64,000 bases of DNA from Aquimarina atlantica (GCF_000626715.1 NZ_AQRA01000008.1:124001-188000), one strand, 5' to 3'; counted from the first letter of the stretch, positions 50,664 through 60,198 are shown. Translations and numbers: made by a program. Notes: generated from the sequence alone by a model not told the origin.

Positions 50664-50993
50664 GTGATTATCAAACTTCAAATAGCAAAATTTCTAATTC
50701 TTTTTGGCTTTATTATAAGTATAGCCAATTATGGTATAGAGTTATTTGAAATGTATAATGAAGAAAATACTTCAATAGTTTTGGGTTTAGATGACTCTGA
50801 AGAAAAATCAGAATCCAAAGAAAATGATAACTCAGAAAAAGAAGATAATAAAGAAAAAGATAAGATCTATCAAGAAAATATCGTAAACCAAGCAAGGTTG
50901 ACCGAGTTATATATTAGTTCGTATTCTTATTTTTATGCACATAATACTTCGGTTTATCTAGAACAGAAAACCCCTCCTCCAGAAATTTCATAA
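50664..50993 (+). CDS. Small membrane protein with acidic linker
   Basis: I do not recognise this family. One membrane helix (IAKFLILFGFIISIANYGIE) is followed by ELFEMYNEENTSIVLGLDDS, an acidic/Lys low-complexity stretch (about 20 residues, EEKSESKENDNSEKEDNKEK) and a helix ending in LYISSYSYFYAHNTSVYLEQ. No ATG precedes the helix in frame. GTG at 50664 (109 residues) or TTG at 50619 (124 residues) must be used. It lies 81 bp after batE and 124 bp before the SulP gene, so it could belong to either unit. Confidence 0.55.
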   Translation: MIIKLQIAKFLILFGFIISIANYGIELFEMYNEENTSIVLGLDDSEEKSESKENDNSEKEDNKEKDKIYQENIVNQARLTELYISSYSYFYAHNTSVYLEQKTPPPEIS

Positions 50994-51116
50994 GGTATAT
51001 ATCGACACCAATTTCGAATACTGATGCTTTACATGAGTAAAGGATCTGTACATTCTTTTGGTAATTTTTTTATTACACTAACATTTATGTTAAATACAAA
51101 TTGAATTATTATTGCT

Positions 51117-52673
51117 ATGAGTTTTTTTAAAACATTAAAAAATGATTTACCGGCTAGTATTGTCGTATTTTTTGTGGCATTACCGTTATGTTTAGGTATT
51201 GCCTTAGCCAGTGGTGCTCCCTTGTTCTCTGGATTGATTGCAGGAATCATTGGGGGTATTGTGGTAGGAGCCTTAAGTGGTTCTCAAATTGGAGTAAGTG
51301 GACCAGCTGCAGGACTGGCCGCTATTGTATTGACCTCGATCGGGTCGTTAGGAGGTTTCGAAAATTTTCTAGTTGCCGTTGTTCTTGGAGGAGTTATTCA
51401 AATAGTATTGGGATTATTAAAAGCAGGAATAATAGGATATTATTTTCCTTCTTCTGTAATTAAAGGAATGCTCACGGGTATAGGAATTATCATTATCCTA
51501 AAACAAATCCCATATTTCTTTGGATATATTCCAGGAAAAGGAGAAGGTACTTTTGAGCAGATTTTTAATTCTTTTACAGATTTAAGTTTAGGAAGTACTC
51601 TCATTGCTTTGATAGGTTTGGGAATACTAATTCTCTGGAGTAATGTACTTACTAAAAAAGCAAGAATATTTCAGTTAATACAAGGACCCTTAGTGGCCGT
51701 TGTTGTAGGAATTATATTTTTTATAGTACTGGGTTCCTCAGGAACTTTCGAGATTAACCCTAAAAGTTTGGTAAATGTGCCAATCCCATCAGATATATCT
51801 AGTTTCTTTGGGCAATTTAGTTTTCCTAATTTCGAAGTAATTACGCGAGGAGACGTATGGTTAGTTGCTTTTACTATTGCTCTGGTAGCAAGTTTAGAAA
51901 CGTTACTTTGTGTAGAAGCTACAGATAAAATTGATCCAGAAAAAAGAGTTACTCCAACAAATCGAGAGTTATTGGCACAAGGAACAGGAAATATCATTTC
52001 GGGACTTATAGGTGGATTACCTATTACACAAGTAATTGTTCGTAGTTCTGCGAATATTCAATCTGGAGGTAAATCAAAACTTTCTGCAATTGTTCACGGA
52101 TTCTTTTTGTTAATTTCGGTAATCGCTATTCCAAAATTACTTAACCTTATTCCTCTTTCTGTATTGGCAGCGGTATTATTAATTGTAGGATATAAACTGG
52201 CTAAACCTTCTACTTTTGTCGCTATGTGGAAATCTGGTTGGAAACAACTTGTGCCTTTTGTAGTAACTATTTTAGGTATAGTCTTTATCGATTTGCTATG
52301 GGGGATCGGATTAGGATTGATGGTAGGAGTTGTGGTAATTTTGTTTAAGAGCTATCAAAATTCACATTTCTTACATATAGAAGATGAAAGTAATGGGAGG
52401 CATAGAATAAAAATGACACTAGCCGAAGAGGTAACATTTTTCAATAAAGGAGCTATCTTAAAAGAGCTTGATAGTTTGCCAGAAGATACTTATCTTACCT
52501 TGGATGTTAGAAAAACACGTTTTCTGGATTATGATATCGTAGAGATTCTTGAAGATTTTTCTGAAAAAGCAAGAAACAAAAATATTGATATTAATTTGAT
52601 TTCAGAAAGAGGTGTTGTCGAAAATCCAGAGAGTTACATTAAGTTTTTTAAGCTTAGATCAAAAACTGCATAG
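51117..52673 (+). CDS. SulP family anion transporter (probable bicarbonate)
   Basis: This is a 518-residue permease of the SLC26/SulP family. It has about 12-14 membrane helices starting LKNDLPASIVVFFVALPLCL and GLIAGIIGGIVVGALSGSQI, with the SulP signature GVSGPAAGLAAIV, the ETLLCVEATDKID helix and TGNIISGLIGGLPITQVIVR. A C-terminal STAS domain (about 425-510) follows, with YLTLDVRKTRFLDYDIVEIL. It lies 105 bp upstream of a carbonic anhydrase gene, which strongly suggests HCO3- import. Start ATG at 51117. Confidence 0.93.
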   Translation: MSFFKTLKNDLPASIVVFFVALPLCLGIALASGAPLFSGLIAGIIGGIVVGALSGSQIGVSGPAAGLAAIVLTSIGSLGGFENFLVAVVLGGVIQIVLGLLKAGIIGYYFPSSVIKGMLTGIGIIIILKQIPYFFGYIPGKGEGTFEQIFNSFTDLSLGSTLIALIGLGILILWSNVLTKKARIFQLIQGPLVAVVVGIIFFIVLGSSGTFEINPKSLVNVPIPSDISSFFGQFSFPNFEVITRGDVWLVAFTIALVASLETLLCVEATDKIDPEKRVTPTNRELLAQGTGNIISGLIGGLPITQVIVRSSANIQSGGKSKLSAIVHGFFLLISVIAIPKLLNLIPLSVLAAVLLIVGYKLAKPSTFVAMWKSGWKQLVPFVVTILGIVFIDLLWGIGLGLMVGVVVILFKSYQNSHFLHIEDESNGRHRIKMTLAEEVTFFNKGAILKELDSLPEDTYLTLDVRKTRFLDYDIVEILEDFSEKARNKNIDINLISERGVVENPESYIKFFKLRSKTA

Positions 52674-52778
52674 TTTTTTAAACAAAGAAATGACCCGTTT
52701 ATATAAACAGGTTAAAATTGACTAAAATATGAGATGGTAAATTTCATCACACAATAATAAATAATAAAAATATAATAC

Positions 52779-53411
52779 ATGAAAGCACATACTAAAGAAA
52801 CACAGGCCGCAATTACTCCGCAAACTGCACTACAGATGCTTAAAGAAGGAAATCAGAGATTTCAGCATAAGCGTATGGCAGATAGAAATCTTTTGGATCA
52901 GGTAAGTGATACTAAAGGAGGACAATATCCTTTTGCTACGATCCTTAGTTGTATAGATTCAAGAGTTTCTTCAGAATTGATTTTTGATCAGGGAATTGGG
53001 GATATTTTCAGCGCTCGTGTAGCTGGTAATTTTGTTAATGAAGATATTTTGGGGAGTATGGAGTTCGCCTGTAAGCTTGCAGGAACGAAGCTAGTTGTGG
53101 TATTAGGACATACCGCATGTGGAGCTGTAAAGGGAGCATGTGATGATGCCAAACTAGGAAATCTTACTGCTTTATTAAGTAAGATTAAACCTGCAGTTGC
53201 TGCAGTTGCAGAACCATCTGCTGCTGAGGAAAGAACTTCTAAAAATATTGATTTTGTAAATGAAGTAGCTGTAAAAAATGTAGAGATGACCATCAATAAT
53301 ATAAGAAGCCAAAGTGAAGTACTTCGTGAGATGGAAGCCAATGATGAAATTAAGATTATTGGTGGTATGTACGATATTAGTGATGGAAGTGTCAAGTTTT
53401 TTGAAGGATAG
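52779..53411 (+). CDS. Beta-class carbonic anhydrase
   Basis: This is a 210-residue cytosolic zinc enzyme interconverting CO2 and HCO3-. The zinc ligands and active-site pair are in ILSCIDSRVSSELIFDQGIG (Cys, Asp, Arg) and VVVLGHTACGAVKGACDDAK (His, Cys), in the order Cys...His-x2-Cys typical of the beta class. The N-terminal KEGNQRFQHKR is also typical. No signal peptide. It lies between two SulP genes in the same direction and would use or supply the bicarbonate they move. A terminator-like hairpin follows at 53431-53468. Confidence 0.96.
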   Translation: MKAHTKETQAAITPQTALQMLKEGNQRFQHKRMADRNLLDQVSDTKGGQYPFATILSCIDSRVSSELIFDQGIGDIFSARVAGNFVNEDILGSMEFACKLAGTKLVVVLGHTACGAVKGACDDAKLGNLTALLSKIKPAVAAVAEPSAAEERTSKNIDFVNEVAVKNVEMTINNIRSQSEVLREMEANDEIKIIGGMYDISDGSVKFFEG

Positions 53412-53430
53412 GACTCCTAAAATTTTATTA

Positions 53431-53468
53431 AAAAAGTACCGGTGCTACTAAGTGTCGGTATTTTTTTA
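53431..53468 (+). terminator. Terminator-like hairpin
   Basis: AAAAAAGTACCG...CGGTATTTTTTT with a 14-base loop, 20 bp after the carbonic anhydrase gene. Stem of about 5 GC-containing pairs plus A/T pairs. Confidence 0.65.
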
Positions 53469-53512
53469 GTATTTTTTAGAAAGTTTTAACAAAAACCAGA
53501 ATATATAGATAA

Positions 53513-55399
53513 ATGAAAGGATTTTTCAGTAATTTGAAGGGAGATGCCTTTGGAGGGTTAACTGCAGGTATCGTTGCATTACCGCTGGCTTTGGCCTTTG
53601 GTGTGTCATCGGGATTAGGACCTACAGCTGGATTATATGGCGCTATTTTTATTAGTTTTTTTGCAGCTTTTTTTGGCGGCACAAGCACGCAAATCTCTGG
53701 CCCTACAGCTCCTATGACTGCTGTAAGTATGGTGGTAATTGCTGGAATTATTGCTGCCAATGATGGTAGTGTTGAAAAAGCCCTTCCGGCAATCTTAACA
53801 GTTTTTTTATTAAGTGGATTAATGCAAATTGGATTAGGAGCTATTGGTTTAGGAAAATATATTCGATATATCCCATATCCAGTAGTATCAGGTTTTATGA
53901 CAGCGATTGGGGTCATCATTCTGCTTACCCAGATATTACCATCATTTGGATATTATCCTAAGGAAGATGTAGAGTTTGTAACTCAATTTAAACCACAAGC
54001 AGAAGAAGTAATCCTTGAGAACATTCTAAAAGAAGAAGCTGCAGAAGATATTTTGGTACTCGAAGATTTTAAGGAAACTATTTCTAGAGCAGAAAAAATT
54101 ACTCAAGATGATATCCTTAAAGAATCCCAAACCCTGGCAGCAAAAGAAGCTTCAGGAGCTTTAGGAGCTATTAAAGTCCTTCCAAGAGTTATGAGAAATA
54201 TCAACTGGTTAGAGTTATTATTGGCCATTGGTACTATTATTATTATCTATGGTTTTAAGCGTATTACCAAGGCTATACCAAGCACTCTGGTCTCATTGGT
54301 AGTGATGTCTGGTATTGCTTATGGTTTTGGGTTAGACTATAGACCTATAGAAGAAATCCCAAGCGGATTACCTATTCCTAAATGGGAGATATTTACAGGG
54401 TTTAATCTTTCGAGCATTACCCCTTATATTTTTACGGCACTTACTTTGGCACTATTAGGAGCGATAGATTCGTTATTAACCAGTGTAGTGGCAGATAATA
54501 TGACTAAAACCAAACATAAACCTAATAAAGAATTAGTAGGGCAAGGAATAGGAAACAGTATCGCAGCATTGTTTGGGGGTATTCCTGGTGCTGGTGCTAC
54601 TATCAGAACAGTGGTAAATATTAATTCTGGTGGTAAAACTAAATTGTCAGGAATGATTGCCGGATTGGTATTGTTTATTGTTATGATGGGACTTGCTCCG
54701 GTAGCTTCAAAAATACCAGCTGCAGTACTTGCAGGAATATTGATTACTGTGGGGATTGGTGTAATGGATTATAAGGGCTTAAAAGCAATACCAAGCTTAC
54801 CAAGAGATATCAAGGTAGGGCCTATTAAGTTAAGTTCTGAAGTTTTGGTGATGTTAATTGTGTTGGTATTGTCTACCTTCTGGAATCTGGTTTACGCTGT
54901 TGGAATCGGATTAGTGATCGCATCACTTATGTTTATGAAAAAAATCGGGGATCTTACCGCAGAGCGTTCTGATGTAAAGTCACTTAAAGAAGAAGCATGG
55001 AAAGATGAAAAAGGGTTTCCTGTTAAATTAAAAGAAGAAGTATTTATCAAACATCTTAAAGGCCCTTTATTCTTTGGTTCTACGAGTGATTTTCAGCAAT
55101 TGGCCGCTCAGATTCCAGACACCTCTTCTGTGGTGATTATGCGTTTAGATCGTATGCAATATATGGATCAATCTGGTCTATATGCAATGGAAGAAATGAT
55201 TATGGATTTACAGCAAAAGGACATTAAAGTTCTTTTTGTAGGATTACTAAATCAACCAAGGTATATGATGGAACGAATTGATATCATTCCAGATTTGGTT
55301 CCTTCTACATACATATTCGAAGATTTTGATTCCTGTATCGCCTATTTAGGAAATATAGTAGAAGATACAGTATCGAGTATTTCATTTGATGAAGATTAA
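53513..55399 (+). CDS. SulP family transporter with cytosolic helical insert
   Basis: This is a 628-residue SulP permease. It begins FSNLKGDAFGGLTAGIVALP (SulP signature), then STQISGPTAPMTAVSMVVIA. Between helices near residues 155-235 sits an unusual charged insert (EEVILENILKEEAAEDILVL, EDFKETISRAEKITQDDIL) of about 70 residues. The core resumes with GAIDSLLTSVVADNMTKTKH and GNSIAALFGGIPGAGATIRT. A C-terminal STAS domain (about 510-610) has VVIMRLDRMQYMDQSGLYAM. It forms a bicarbonate-type cluster with the upstream carbonic anhydrase and SulP genes. Confidence 0.93.
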   Translation: MKGFFSNLKGDAFGGLTAGIVALPLALAFGVSSGLGPTAGLYGAIFISFFAAFFGGTSTQISGPTAPMTAVSMVVIAGIIAANDGSVEKALPAILTVFLLSGLMQIGLGAIGLGKYIRYIPYPVVSGFMTAIGVIILLTQILPSFGYYPKEDVEFVTQFKPQAEEVILENILKEEAAEDILVLEDFKETISRAEKITQDDILKESQTLAAKEASGALGAIKVLPRVMRNINWLELLLAIGTIIIIYGFKRITKAIPSTLVSLVVMSGIAYGFGLDYRPIEEIPSGLPIPKWEIFTGFNLSSITPYIFTALTLALLGAIDSLLTSVVADNMTKTKHKPNKELVGQGIGNSIAALFGGIPGAGATIRTVVNINSGGKTKLSGMIAGLVLFIVMMGLAPVASKIPAAVLAGILITVGIGVMDYKGLKAIPSLPRDIKVGPIKLSSEVLVMLIVLVLSTFWNLVYAVGIGLVIASLMFMKKIGDLTAERSDVKSLKEEAWKDEKGFPVKLKEEVFIKHLKGPLFFGSTSDFQQLAAQIPDTSSVVIMRLDRMQYMDQSGLYAMEEMIMDLQQKDIKVLFVGLLNQPRYMMERIDIIPDLVPSTYIFEDFDSCIAYLGNIVEDTVSSISFDED

Positions 55400-55420
55400 A
55401 AACATTAAGACATAAACAAG

Positions 55421-55446
55421 AAGATCCAGCTTTTTTGGATCTTTTT
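55421..55446. terminator. Bidirectional terminator
   Basis: AAGATCCA and TGGATCTT with a T-rich loop followed by TTT. It serves the SulP gene and the convergent cvpA gene. Confidence 0.75.
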
Positions 55447-55452
55447 GTTTTA

Positions 55453-55959
55453 TTAAACCTCTTGTTCTTTCTTGTCAACATTTTTCAGGATATCAGGCAA
55501 TATCATTGGTGCCAATTTCCGAACAGGAGTGTATAGTACAGAAGAATTAAGTGTTTCTTCTTTGATGATCGTAATATTTCTATTTAAGGCATCGACAAAA
55601 ATAATAATGACACTAGCTATAAATGCCATTTTTAACACTCCAAAAGCACCTCCCAGAAGTTTATTTAAAATACCAAGTGCAGCGTAATCTGCTATCTTAG
55701 TAAGAATTTTACCAGCTAAAGAGACAAGAATAACCACTACAATAAAAGTTATCGCAAAAGCTACTAATTTCATAGCTCCTTCTTGCCAATTTACATATTG
55801 TTGAAGATATTCCCCCACAATGTGAGAGAAGTGAACAGCAATATAGATACCTACTATAAGAGCAACAAGAGAAGCCAACGAGGAAAACAACCCTTTACTA
55901 AATCCTTTTATTAATCCCCATAACAAAAGAATTCCTAAAATAATATCGATGTAATTCAT
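55453..55959 (-). CDS. cvpA: CvpA family membrane protein
   Basis: This is a 168-residue protein with four membrane helices: MNYIDIILGILLLWGLIKGF, GLFSSLASLVALIVGIYIAV, MKLVAFAITFIVVVILVSLA and LLGGAFGVLKMAFIASVIII. This is the CvpA/colicin V production family pattern, with the GKGLF-type first loop (here GFSKGLFSS). The ATG at 55959 is chosen; an upstream in-frame start at 56013 would add a hydrophilic extension (TQKELYLRFNKY) unlike the family. It is convergent with the SulP gene, sharing a terminator. Confidence 0.9.
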   Translation of the reverse strand: MNYIDIILGILLLWGLIKGFSKGLFSSLASLVALIVGIYIAVHFSHIVGEYLQQYVNWQEGAMKLVAFAITFIVVVILVSLAGKILTKIADYAALGILNKLLGGAFGVLKMAFIASVIIIFVDALNRNITIIKEETLNSSVLYTPVRKLAPMILPDILKNVDKKEQEV

Positions 55960-56104
55960 TAATAAATACTTATTGAATCTCAAATATAATTCTTTCTGTG
56001 TATAAGTACACATTCAATTTTGTTTTGTAAGGTGCACTTATACCAGAATTTATTTTGATAAATGACATTCATAAAAAGATGAAGTTTTAGATTTTTTATA
56101 TATT

Positions 56105-56129
56105 TAGCATATTATATATACTATATACA
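56105..56129 (+). promoter_or_regulatory. AT-only palindromic promoter/operator region of TA pair
   Basis: TTAGCATATTATATATACTA and TATACA immediately before the ATG at 56130 include overlapping TATATA inverted repeats. Toxin-antitoxin operons are commonly autoregulated at such sites. A specific operator cannot be fixed by eye. Confidence 0.35.
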
Positions 56130-56372
56130 ATGAGAAAAATAATAGATATTGATGAGGAAATAATTCCTAAACTTAAGATTATAGCTGCGATAGAAGGATC
56201 TAGTGTGAAAAAAATTATGGAAAAAGCCATCACCCATTATATAGAACAAAAACAAAAAGAACAGATGGATTCACTGTCTTTGGATCAAAAAGAGGACTTG
56301 GGGTTATTGCTTTTAATGCAACAGGCAAATGCACAGTCTATAGTAAATGAAGAAGAACTATTTAATTCCTAG
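56130..56372 (+). CDS. Antitoxin, RHH-like (80 aa)
   Basis: This is an 80-residue protein. The first 50 residues, MRKIIDIDEEIIPKLKIIAA and EGSSVKKIMEKAITHYIEQK, give a short strand followed by two helices, as in ribbon-helix-helix (Arc/MetJ/CopG-type) DNA-binding antitoxins. The acidic C-terminal tail (LLLMQQANAQSIVNEEELFN) would wrap the toxin. It is 8 bp upstream of a RelE/ParE-type toxin gene. It probably represses its own operon with the toxin. The pairing and domain pattern support the call. Confidence 0.8.
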   Translation: MRKIIDIDEEIIPKLKIIAAIEGSSVKKIMEKAITHYIEQKQKEQMDSLSLDQKEDLGLLLLMQQANAQSIVNEEELFNS

Positions 56373-56380
56373 TAGATAAT

Positions 56381-56656
56381 ATGGTACTAAAAACCGCTTT
56401 GCAATTTGCTAAAGATTTTAAAAGCATTAAAGATGTTTCGTTACGGCATAAGGTGAAACATGTTCTAGAATCATTAAAAACGGCCAAAAGTGTAAATGAT
56501 GTACCTCATTTCAAAAAAATAAACGGTAATGATAAGGCATATAAGATGGGTATAGGGTTTTACTATTTGGTGGGAATCATAACATCAGAACAGGAAATAA
56601 CATTGATGCGATTATTACATCGGGATCAGGTTCTGCAAGTCATTAAAAACACTTAA
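56381..56656 (+). CDS. RelE/ParE-superfamily toxin (91 aa)
   Basis: This is a 91-residue protein with the RelE/ParE order: helices first (FAKDFKSIKDVSLRHKVKHV and LESLKTAKSVNDVPHF), then beta strands FKKINGNDKAYKMGIGFYYL, VGIITSEQEITLMRLLHRD and QVLQVI. This is the 'type II toxin-antitoxin, cytotoxic translational repressor RelE-like' pattern (KIRVGDYRIIY...L.R...R-like ending, here LLHRDQVLQVI). Its target (mRNA or gyrase) is not decidable. The stop overlaps the convergent TonB-receptor stop by 4 bp (56653-56656). Confidence 0.82.
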   Translation: MVLKTALQFAKDFKSIKDVSLRHKVKHVLESLKTAKSVNDVPHFKKINGNDKAYKMGIGFYYLVGIITSEQEITLMRLLHRDQVLQVIKNT

Positions 56657-59220
56657 AAATAGATTCTTAAAACTACATTGGGAGTAATTCCTAAAGATTC
56701 TTGCTGTAATCTATCCAATTCTATTTCTCCAGTAGTTGCATTATCATCTACCCTATAACTTATAGAGATAGGCACTTGTCTGTTATATATATTTTGTATT
56801 GAAGCTCCTATTTGCCCTCTCCAGTTACTAGTTTTGTTAAAATCAAATCGATAAATGGCAGACAGATCTAACCTGTGATATTCTGGTAAACGCTTTGCAT
56901 TGGCAGCTCCATATACTATCTCATCGTTTACAAGATCAGCATCGGTAAAAGGAGCTCCAGATCGCCATAACCAACCCAAAGAAAATTCCCAATCATTGAT
57001 TTCGTATGTATTAGAAATTCTAAAGTTATGAGTGATATCGTTATTCCCAGGAAAAGAAGCTTCCTGTATTTCAGAAAAAGTATATTTGATATCGTTAAAA
57101 GTATATCCTACCCAGGTTCGAAAGTTTTCGAATTTCTTTTTTAGTAATAGATCGATTCCATAAATTGTACTTTTTCCTGTAGATAAATCACTATTAATAG
57201 TATTAAATCCATTGGTAACTGATGTTAAACCATTAATATTTTTATAATAACCATCAACCTCAAAATTCCAACCTTTTTTAGAGAATAATAACCCTGTAGA
57301 GAACTGAGTACTTTTTAAGACAGGAACTTCTTGATTGGCATGTATCCATAAATTATTTTCCAGACGAAGTTGGGTGTCTTCAAACTCGATTAATTGACTT
57401 ATTGGTTGATACCTAAGTTCTCCTGTTGCTTTTATTCTTATAAGATTAGTAATAGGATACTCAATATTTACTCTGGGCTCAATATACAATTGATCGACTA
57501 TCGAATAATGAGAAGTTCTTATTCCAAGATTGATAAAACTCTTGTTTTTTGGTAGAAACTTATAGTTTGCATATATGGTATTTGCATTATTTTTTACGCT
57601 GCCGGACTCATTTATTGGTGTTTCAAATTCAGCTTCTCTTGTGATCGCATAAAATACCTTGCTATTAGAAAACTGATAACCCAACATGAGTGAATTTTTG
57701 GTGTTAAGGTCATAGGTGATATTAAAATCTAATCCAACGTCTTCTACAGTATTCTTTCTAACCGATTGTCTTTCTATTTGTAACTCTTGTCTTTCGGTAT
57801 ACAGGTAATCAGAATCATACTTAGAATAATATGCTTTTAAACTATGATGAAAATGCTCTAGTTTGGTTCCTTCCCAGGAAAGACTAGCTCCTTTATTTTG
57901 AATTTCAAGATCATCTGTAATTAGATCCTCTTCATCGTTAATTTCGAATGCAAGATCATTGTTGGTATAGATGGTACTTGCCAAAATTTTATCATTTTCT
58001 GAAGCATCAATAATGAGTTTGGCACTGGCATCATAAAAGAAAAAATTATTTTCGGCAATTACTTCTTCGCGTTCTTCTTCATCGTTATCATCTTCTTCAC
58101 CTGTTACGGGAGTTTGATTAGGATTTTCGACTATTTTTGTATTCTGAAATACTTTTTCAGAAAGCGCATTATAGGTTGGTGTTTCAAAAACATCGGTATA
58201 AGATCGTCTACCAGAAAGTATTAAACCTACAGGTTTTGACACAGGAACTTTCATAAAAATATCGGCATGAGTGCCATTGACTCCTGCACCACCATTAAAT
58301 TTTTTTGGCACTTTTTTATCACTAGAAATATCAATAACACCCGATACTCTATCGCCATATTTTGGATCTGCACCTCCTTTAAAGATTTTGGCACTATTAA
58401 CTACATTAGGGTTAAAAGCAGAAAACATTCCGAAGAAATGACCGGTATTATACATTTTTATATCATCCCAAAGAACCAGGTTCTGATCTGGAGATCCACC
58501 TCGAATTTGTATTCCTGTCGCAGTTTCGTCAGGACTGTTTATTCCCGGGATAAGTTGGATACTTTGAAAAATATCAGGTTCACTTTGACCAGGAAGAATA
58601 CCAAGTTCTTCATTCGAAATTCCAAGTGAGCCGTCAATGTTTTTGTCAATTCCGGTAGTGATGTATTCTACAATAAGTACTTCTGCCAAAGAGGTACTTT
58701 CGATAAAAAGAGGAATTCTGGGACAACTTGAAGCTTTAAAAGAAGAAGCTTTCATCACTTTGTCTTTATAGCCAACATATTGTATGGTGATCGATGCGTT
58801 CTGGTCGATAGTTCCTAATTGAAAAAAACCATCATCATTAGCAATTGTACCTGTTTTTGTACTTTCAATACTTATAGAGGCATAGGAGAGAGGTTCGTTG
58901 GTAGTTTCGTCGAAGAGATATCCACAAACTTCAACTTTATTGTTGGGAGAACTAACAATCACCTGTCTGTCTGATATTTTTTTAAAATTAAGATGAGTTA
59001 ATGTTTTTAAAGTAGTCAAAATCTCGTCTAGTGGAGTATTGTTAATTGCCAATGTAATGATCTTGTTTTTTACAGTTTCATCACTGAATGAAAAAATGAG
59101 ATCATACGATTCTGATAACTCATTAAGTACCTGTTGTAAAGGTGTTTCGTTGTAGTTTTTAGTGATTTGTGCTTGTAGAGAACATGTGCAAAAAAATAAG
59201 AGTAGCAGAGTTTTTTTCAT
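56653..59220 (-). CDS. TonB-dependent receptor with STN and carboxypeptidase-like domains
   Basis: This is an 855-residue outer-membrane receptor. It has a signal peptide (LLLLFFCTCSLQAQ), an STN domain (about 20-90, PLQQVLNELSESYDLIFSFS and LTHLNFKKISDRQVIVSS), a CarboxypepD_reg-like domain (95-180, VCGYLFDETTNEPLSYASIS), a plug (about 200-310, QIRGGSPDQNLVLWDDIKMY) and a 22-strand barrel ending NVVLRIYF. The STN domain lets it signal to FecR. It is third gene of the sigma-FecR-receptor set. The substrate is not identifiable. An acidic loop (EEDDNDEEEREE) is unusual. Confidence 0.93.
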   Translation of the reverse strand: MKKTLLLLFFCTCSLQAQITKNYNETPLQQVLNELSESYDLIFSFSDETVKNKIITLAINNTPLDEILTTLKTLTHLNFKKISDRQVIVSSPNNKVEVCGYLFDETTNEPLSYASISIESTKTGTIANDDGFFQLGTIDQNASITIQYVGYKDKVMKASSFKASSCPRIPLFIESTSLAEVLIVEYITTGIDKNIDGSLGISNEELGILPGQSEPDIFQSIQLIPGINSPDETATGIQIRGGSPDQNLVLWDDIKMYNTGHFFGMFSAFNPNVVNSAKIFKGGADPKYGDRVSGVIDISSDKKVPKKFNGGAGVNGTHADIFMKVPVSKPVGLILSGRRSYTDVFETPTYNALSEKVFQNTKIVENPNQTPVTGEEDDNDEEEREEVIAENNFFFYDASAKLIIDASENDKILASTIYTNNDLAFEINDEEDLITDDLEIQNKGASLSWEGTKLEHFHHSLKAYYSKYDSDYLYTERQELQIERQSVRKNTVEDVGLDFNITYDLNTKNSLMLGYQFSNSKVFYAITREAEFETPINESGSVKNNANTIYANYKFLPKNKSFINLGIRTSHYSIVDQLYIEPRVNIEYPITNLIRIKATGELRYQPISQLIEFEDTQLRLENNLWIHANQEVPVLKSTQFSTGLLFSKKGWNFEVDGYYKNINGLTSVTNGFNTINSDLSTGKSTIYGIDLLLKKKFENFRTWVGYTFNDIKYTFSEIQEASFPGNNDITHNFRISNTYEINDWEFSLGWLWRSGAPFTDADLVNDEIVYGAANAKRLPEYHRLDLSAIYRFDFNKTSNWRGQIGASIQNIYNRQVPISISYRVDDNATTGEIELDRLQQESLGITPNVVLRIYF

Positions 59221-59298
59221 TGTATAGTTGGGTTTTAGAGAATTCTAAAACGTTAAGATTCTTAAATAATTAATGTGCGAATTGATTGATTTCTGAAA

Positions 59299-60198
59299 CT
59301 AAGGTACCGATAACAAAACAGTAGTTCCGTTAACTACATATTCTATTCCCATAGGAACCAGTACCGATTCTAAAGCAATATTTAGATCATTATAATTAAA
59401 CCCACCTGTAAACAACTGATTCTGGTTAATTTTATCACGTCTAAAAGTAATATCATATTGCCTCTCTAATTCATCCAATACATGTATTAATGGAACACTA
59501 TTAAAAATACTCTCTCCTTTTTTCCACAAGGGTTCCTGATCTGTTACGGTTTCGTCTATAAGTTTTTTGTCTTTTAACGAAACACCATTTCCTTTTTGTA
59601 ATATTTTTTGTTGGTTATCTTGTGTTGATACCCGAACTTTTCCTTCATAGCAAGCTACACTAAATTCGGTAGCTCTACTTTTTACATTAAATTGAGTTCC
59701 TAAGACTTCGATTTTCCCTAATTTGGTGGCTACTGTAAAATTAGAACCAGAAGTTACTTTAAAATATGCTTCTCCGTCTAAGGTGATTTTTCGATTTTGT
59801 GACCAGAAAAAGCGTCGATGAGTAAGTGTTGATGCGGCATTAAGATCGACAGAGCTTCCATCGGGTAAAACAACAGCCAATTGTTGCCCGGGATCTGCTG
59901 TATAACTTACCGTATTAAAGAAAAGTCCAATAATTAATACTATAGAAGCTGCTGCTGTAAGAGTATATATGATTGGCTTTAGGTTAATCACCTTTGCTTT
60001 GGGCCGATAAATTTTTCCTAAAGTTGTGGCTAATGATGGTTGTAGGTCAAAAGAGGGGGCTTTAAAATACGTTAGTCCCTCTACGATTTTTTTATAATCA
60101 TCGTATTCAGGAAGCTTTTTTAACTCTTCCAGTTCTTCGGGGCTAAGGTCATTATTCAACCATTTTGCCAGATATGTATTTTCCTTTTCGTCGAGCAT
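59299..60198 (-). CDS. FecR family anti-sigma factor
   Basis: This is a 299-residue inner-membrane anti-sigma factor. The cytosolic N-terminus (LAKWLNNDLSPEELEELKKL) is followed by a membrane helix near 81-98 (YTLTAAASIVLIIGLFF). The periplasmic FecR domain (about 105-200) reads AVVLPDGSSVDLNAASTLTH, then RKITLDGEAYFKVTSGSNFT and GKIEVLGTQFNVKSR. A C-terminal DUF4974 domain (about 225-299) has NSVPLIHVLDELERQYDITF. It lies 57 bp after the sigma gene and 78 bp before the receptor, on the same strand. It holds the sigma factor until the receptor signals. Confidence 0.95.
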   Translation of the reverse strand: MLDEKENTYLAKWLNNDLSPEELEELKKLPEYDDYKKIVEGLTYFKAPSFDLQPSLATTLGKIYRPKAKVINLKPIIYTLTAAASIVLIIGLFFNTVSYTADPGQQLAVVLPDGSSVDLNAASTLTHRRFFWSQNRKITLDGEAYFKVTSGSNFTVATKLGKIEVLGTQFNVKSRATEFSVACYEGKVRVSTQDNQQKILQKGNGVSLKDKKLIDETVTDQEPLWKKGESIFNSVPLIHVLDELERQYDITFRRDKINQNQLFTGGFNYNDLNIALESVLVPMGIEYVVNGTTVLLSVP

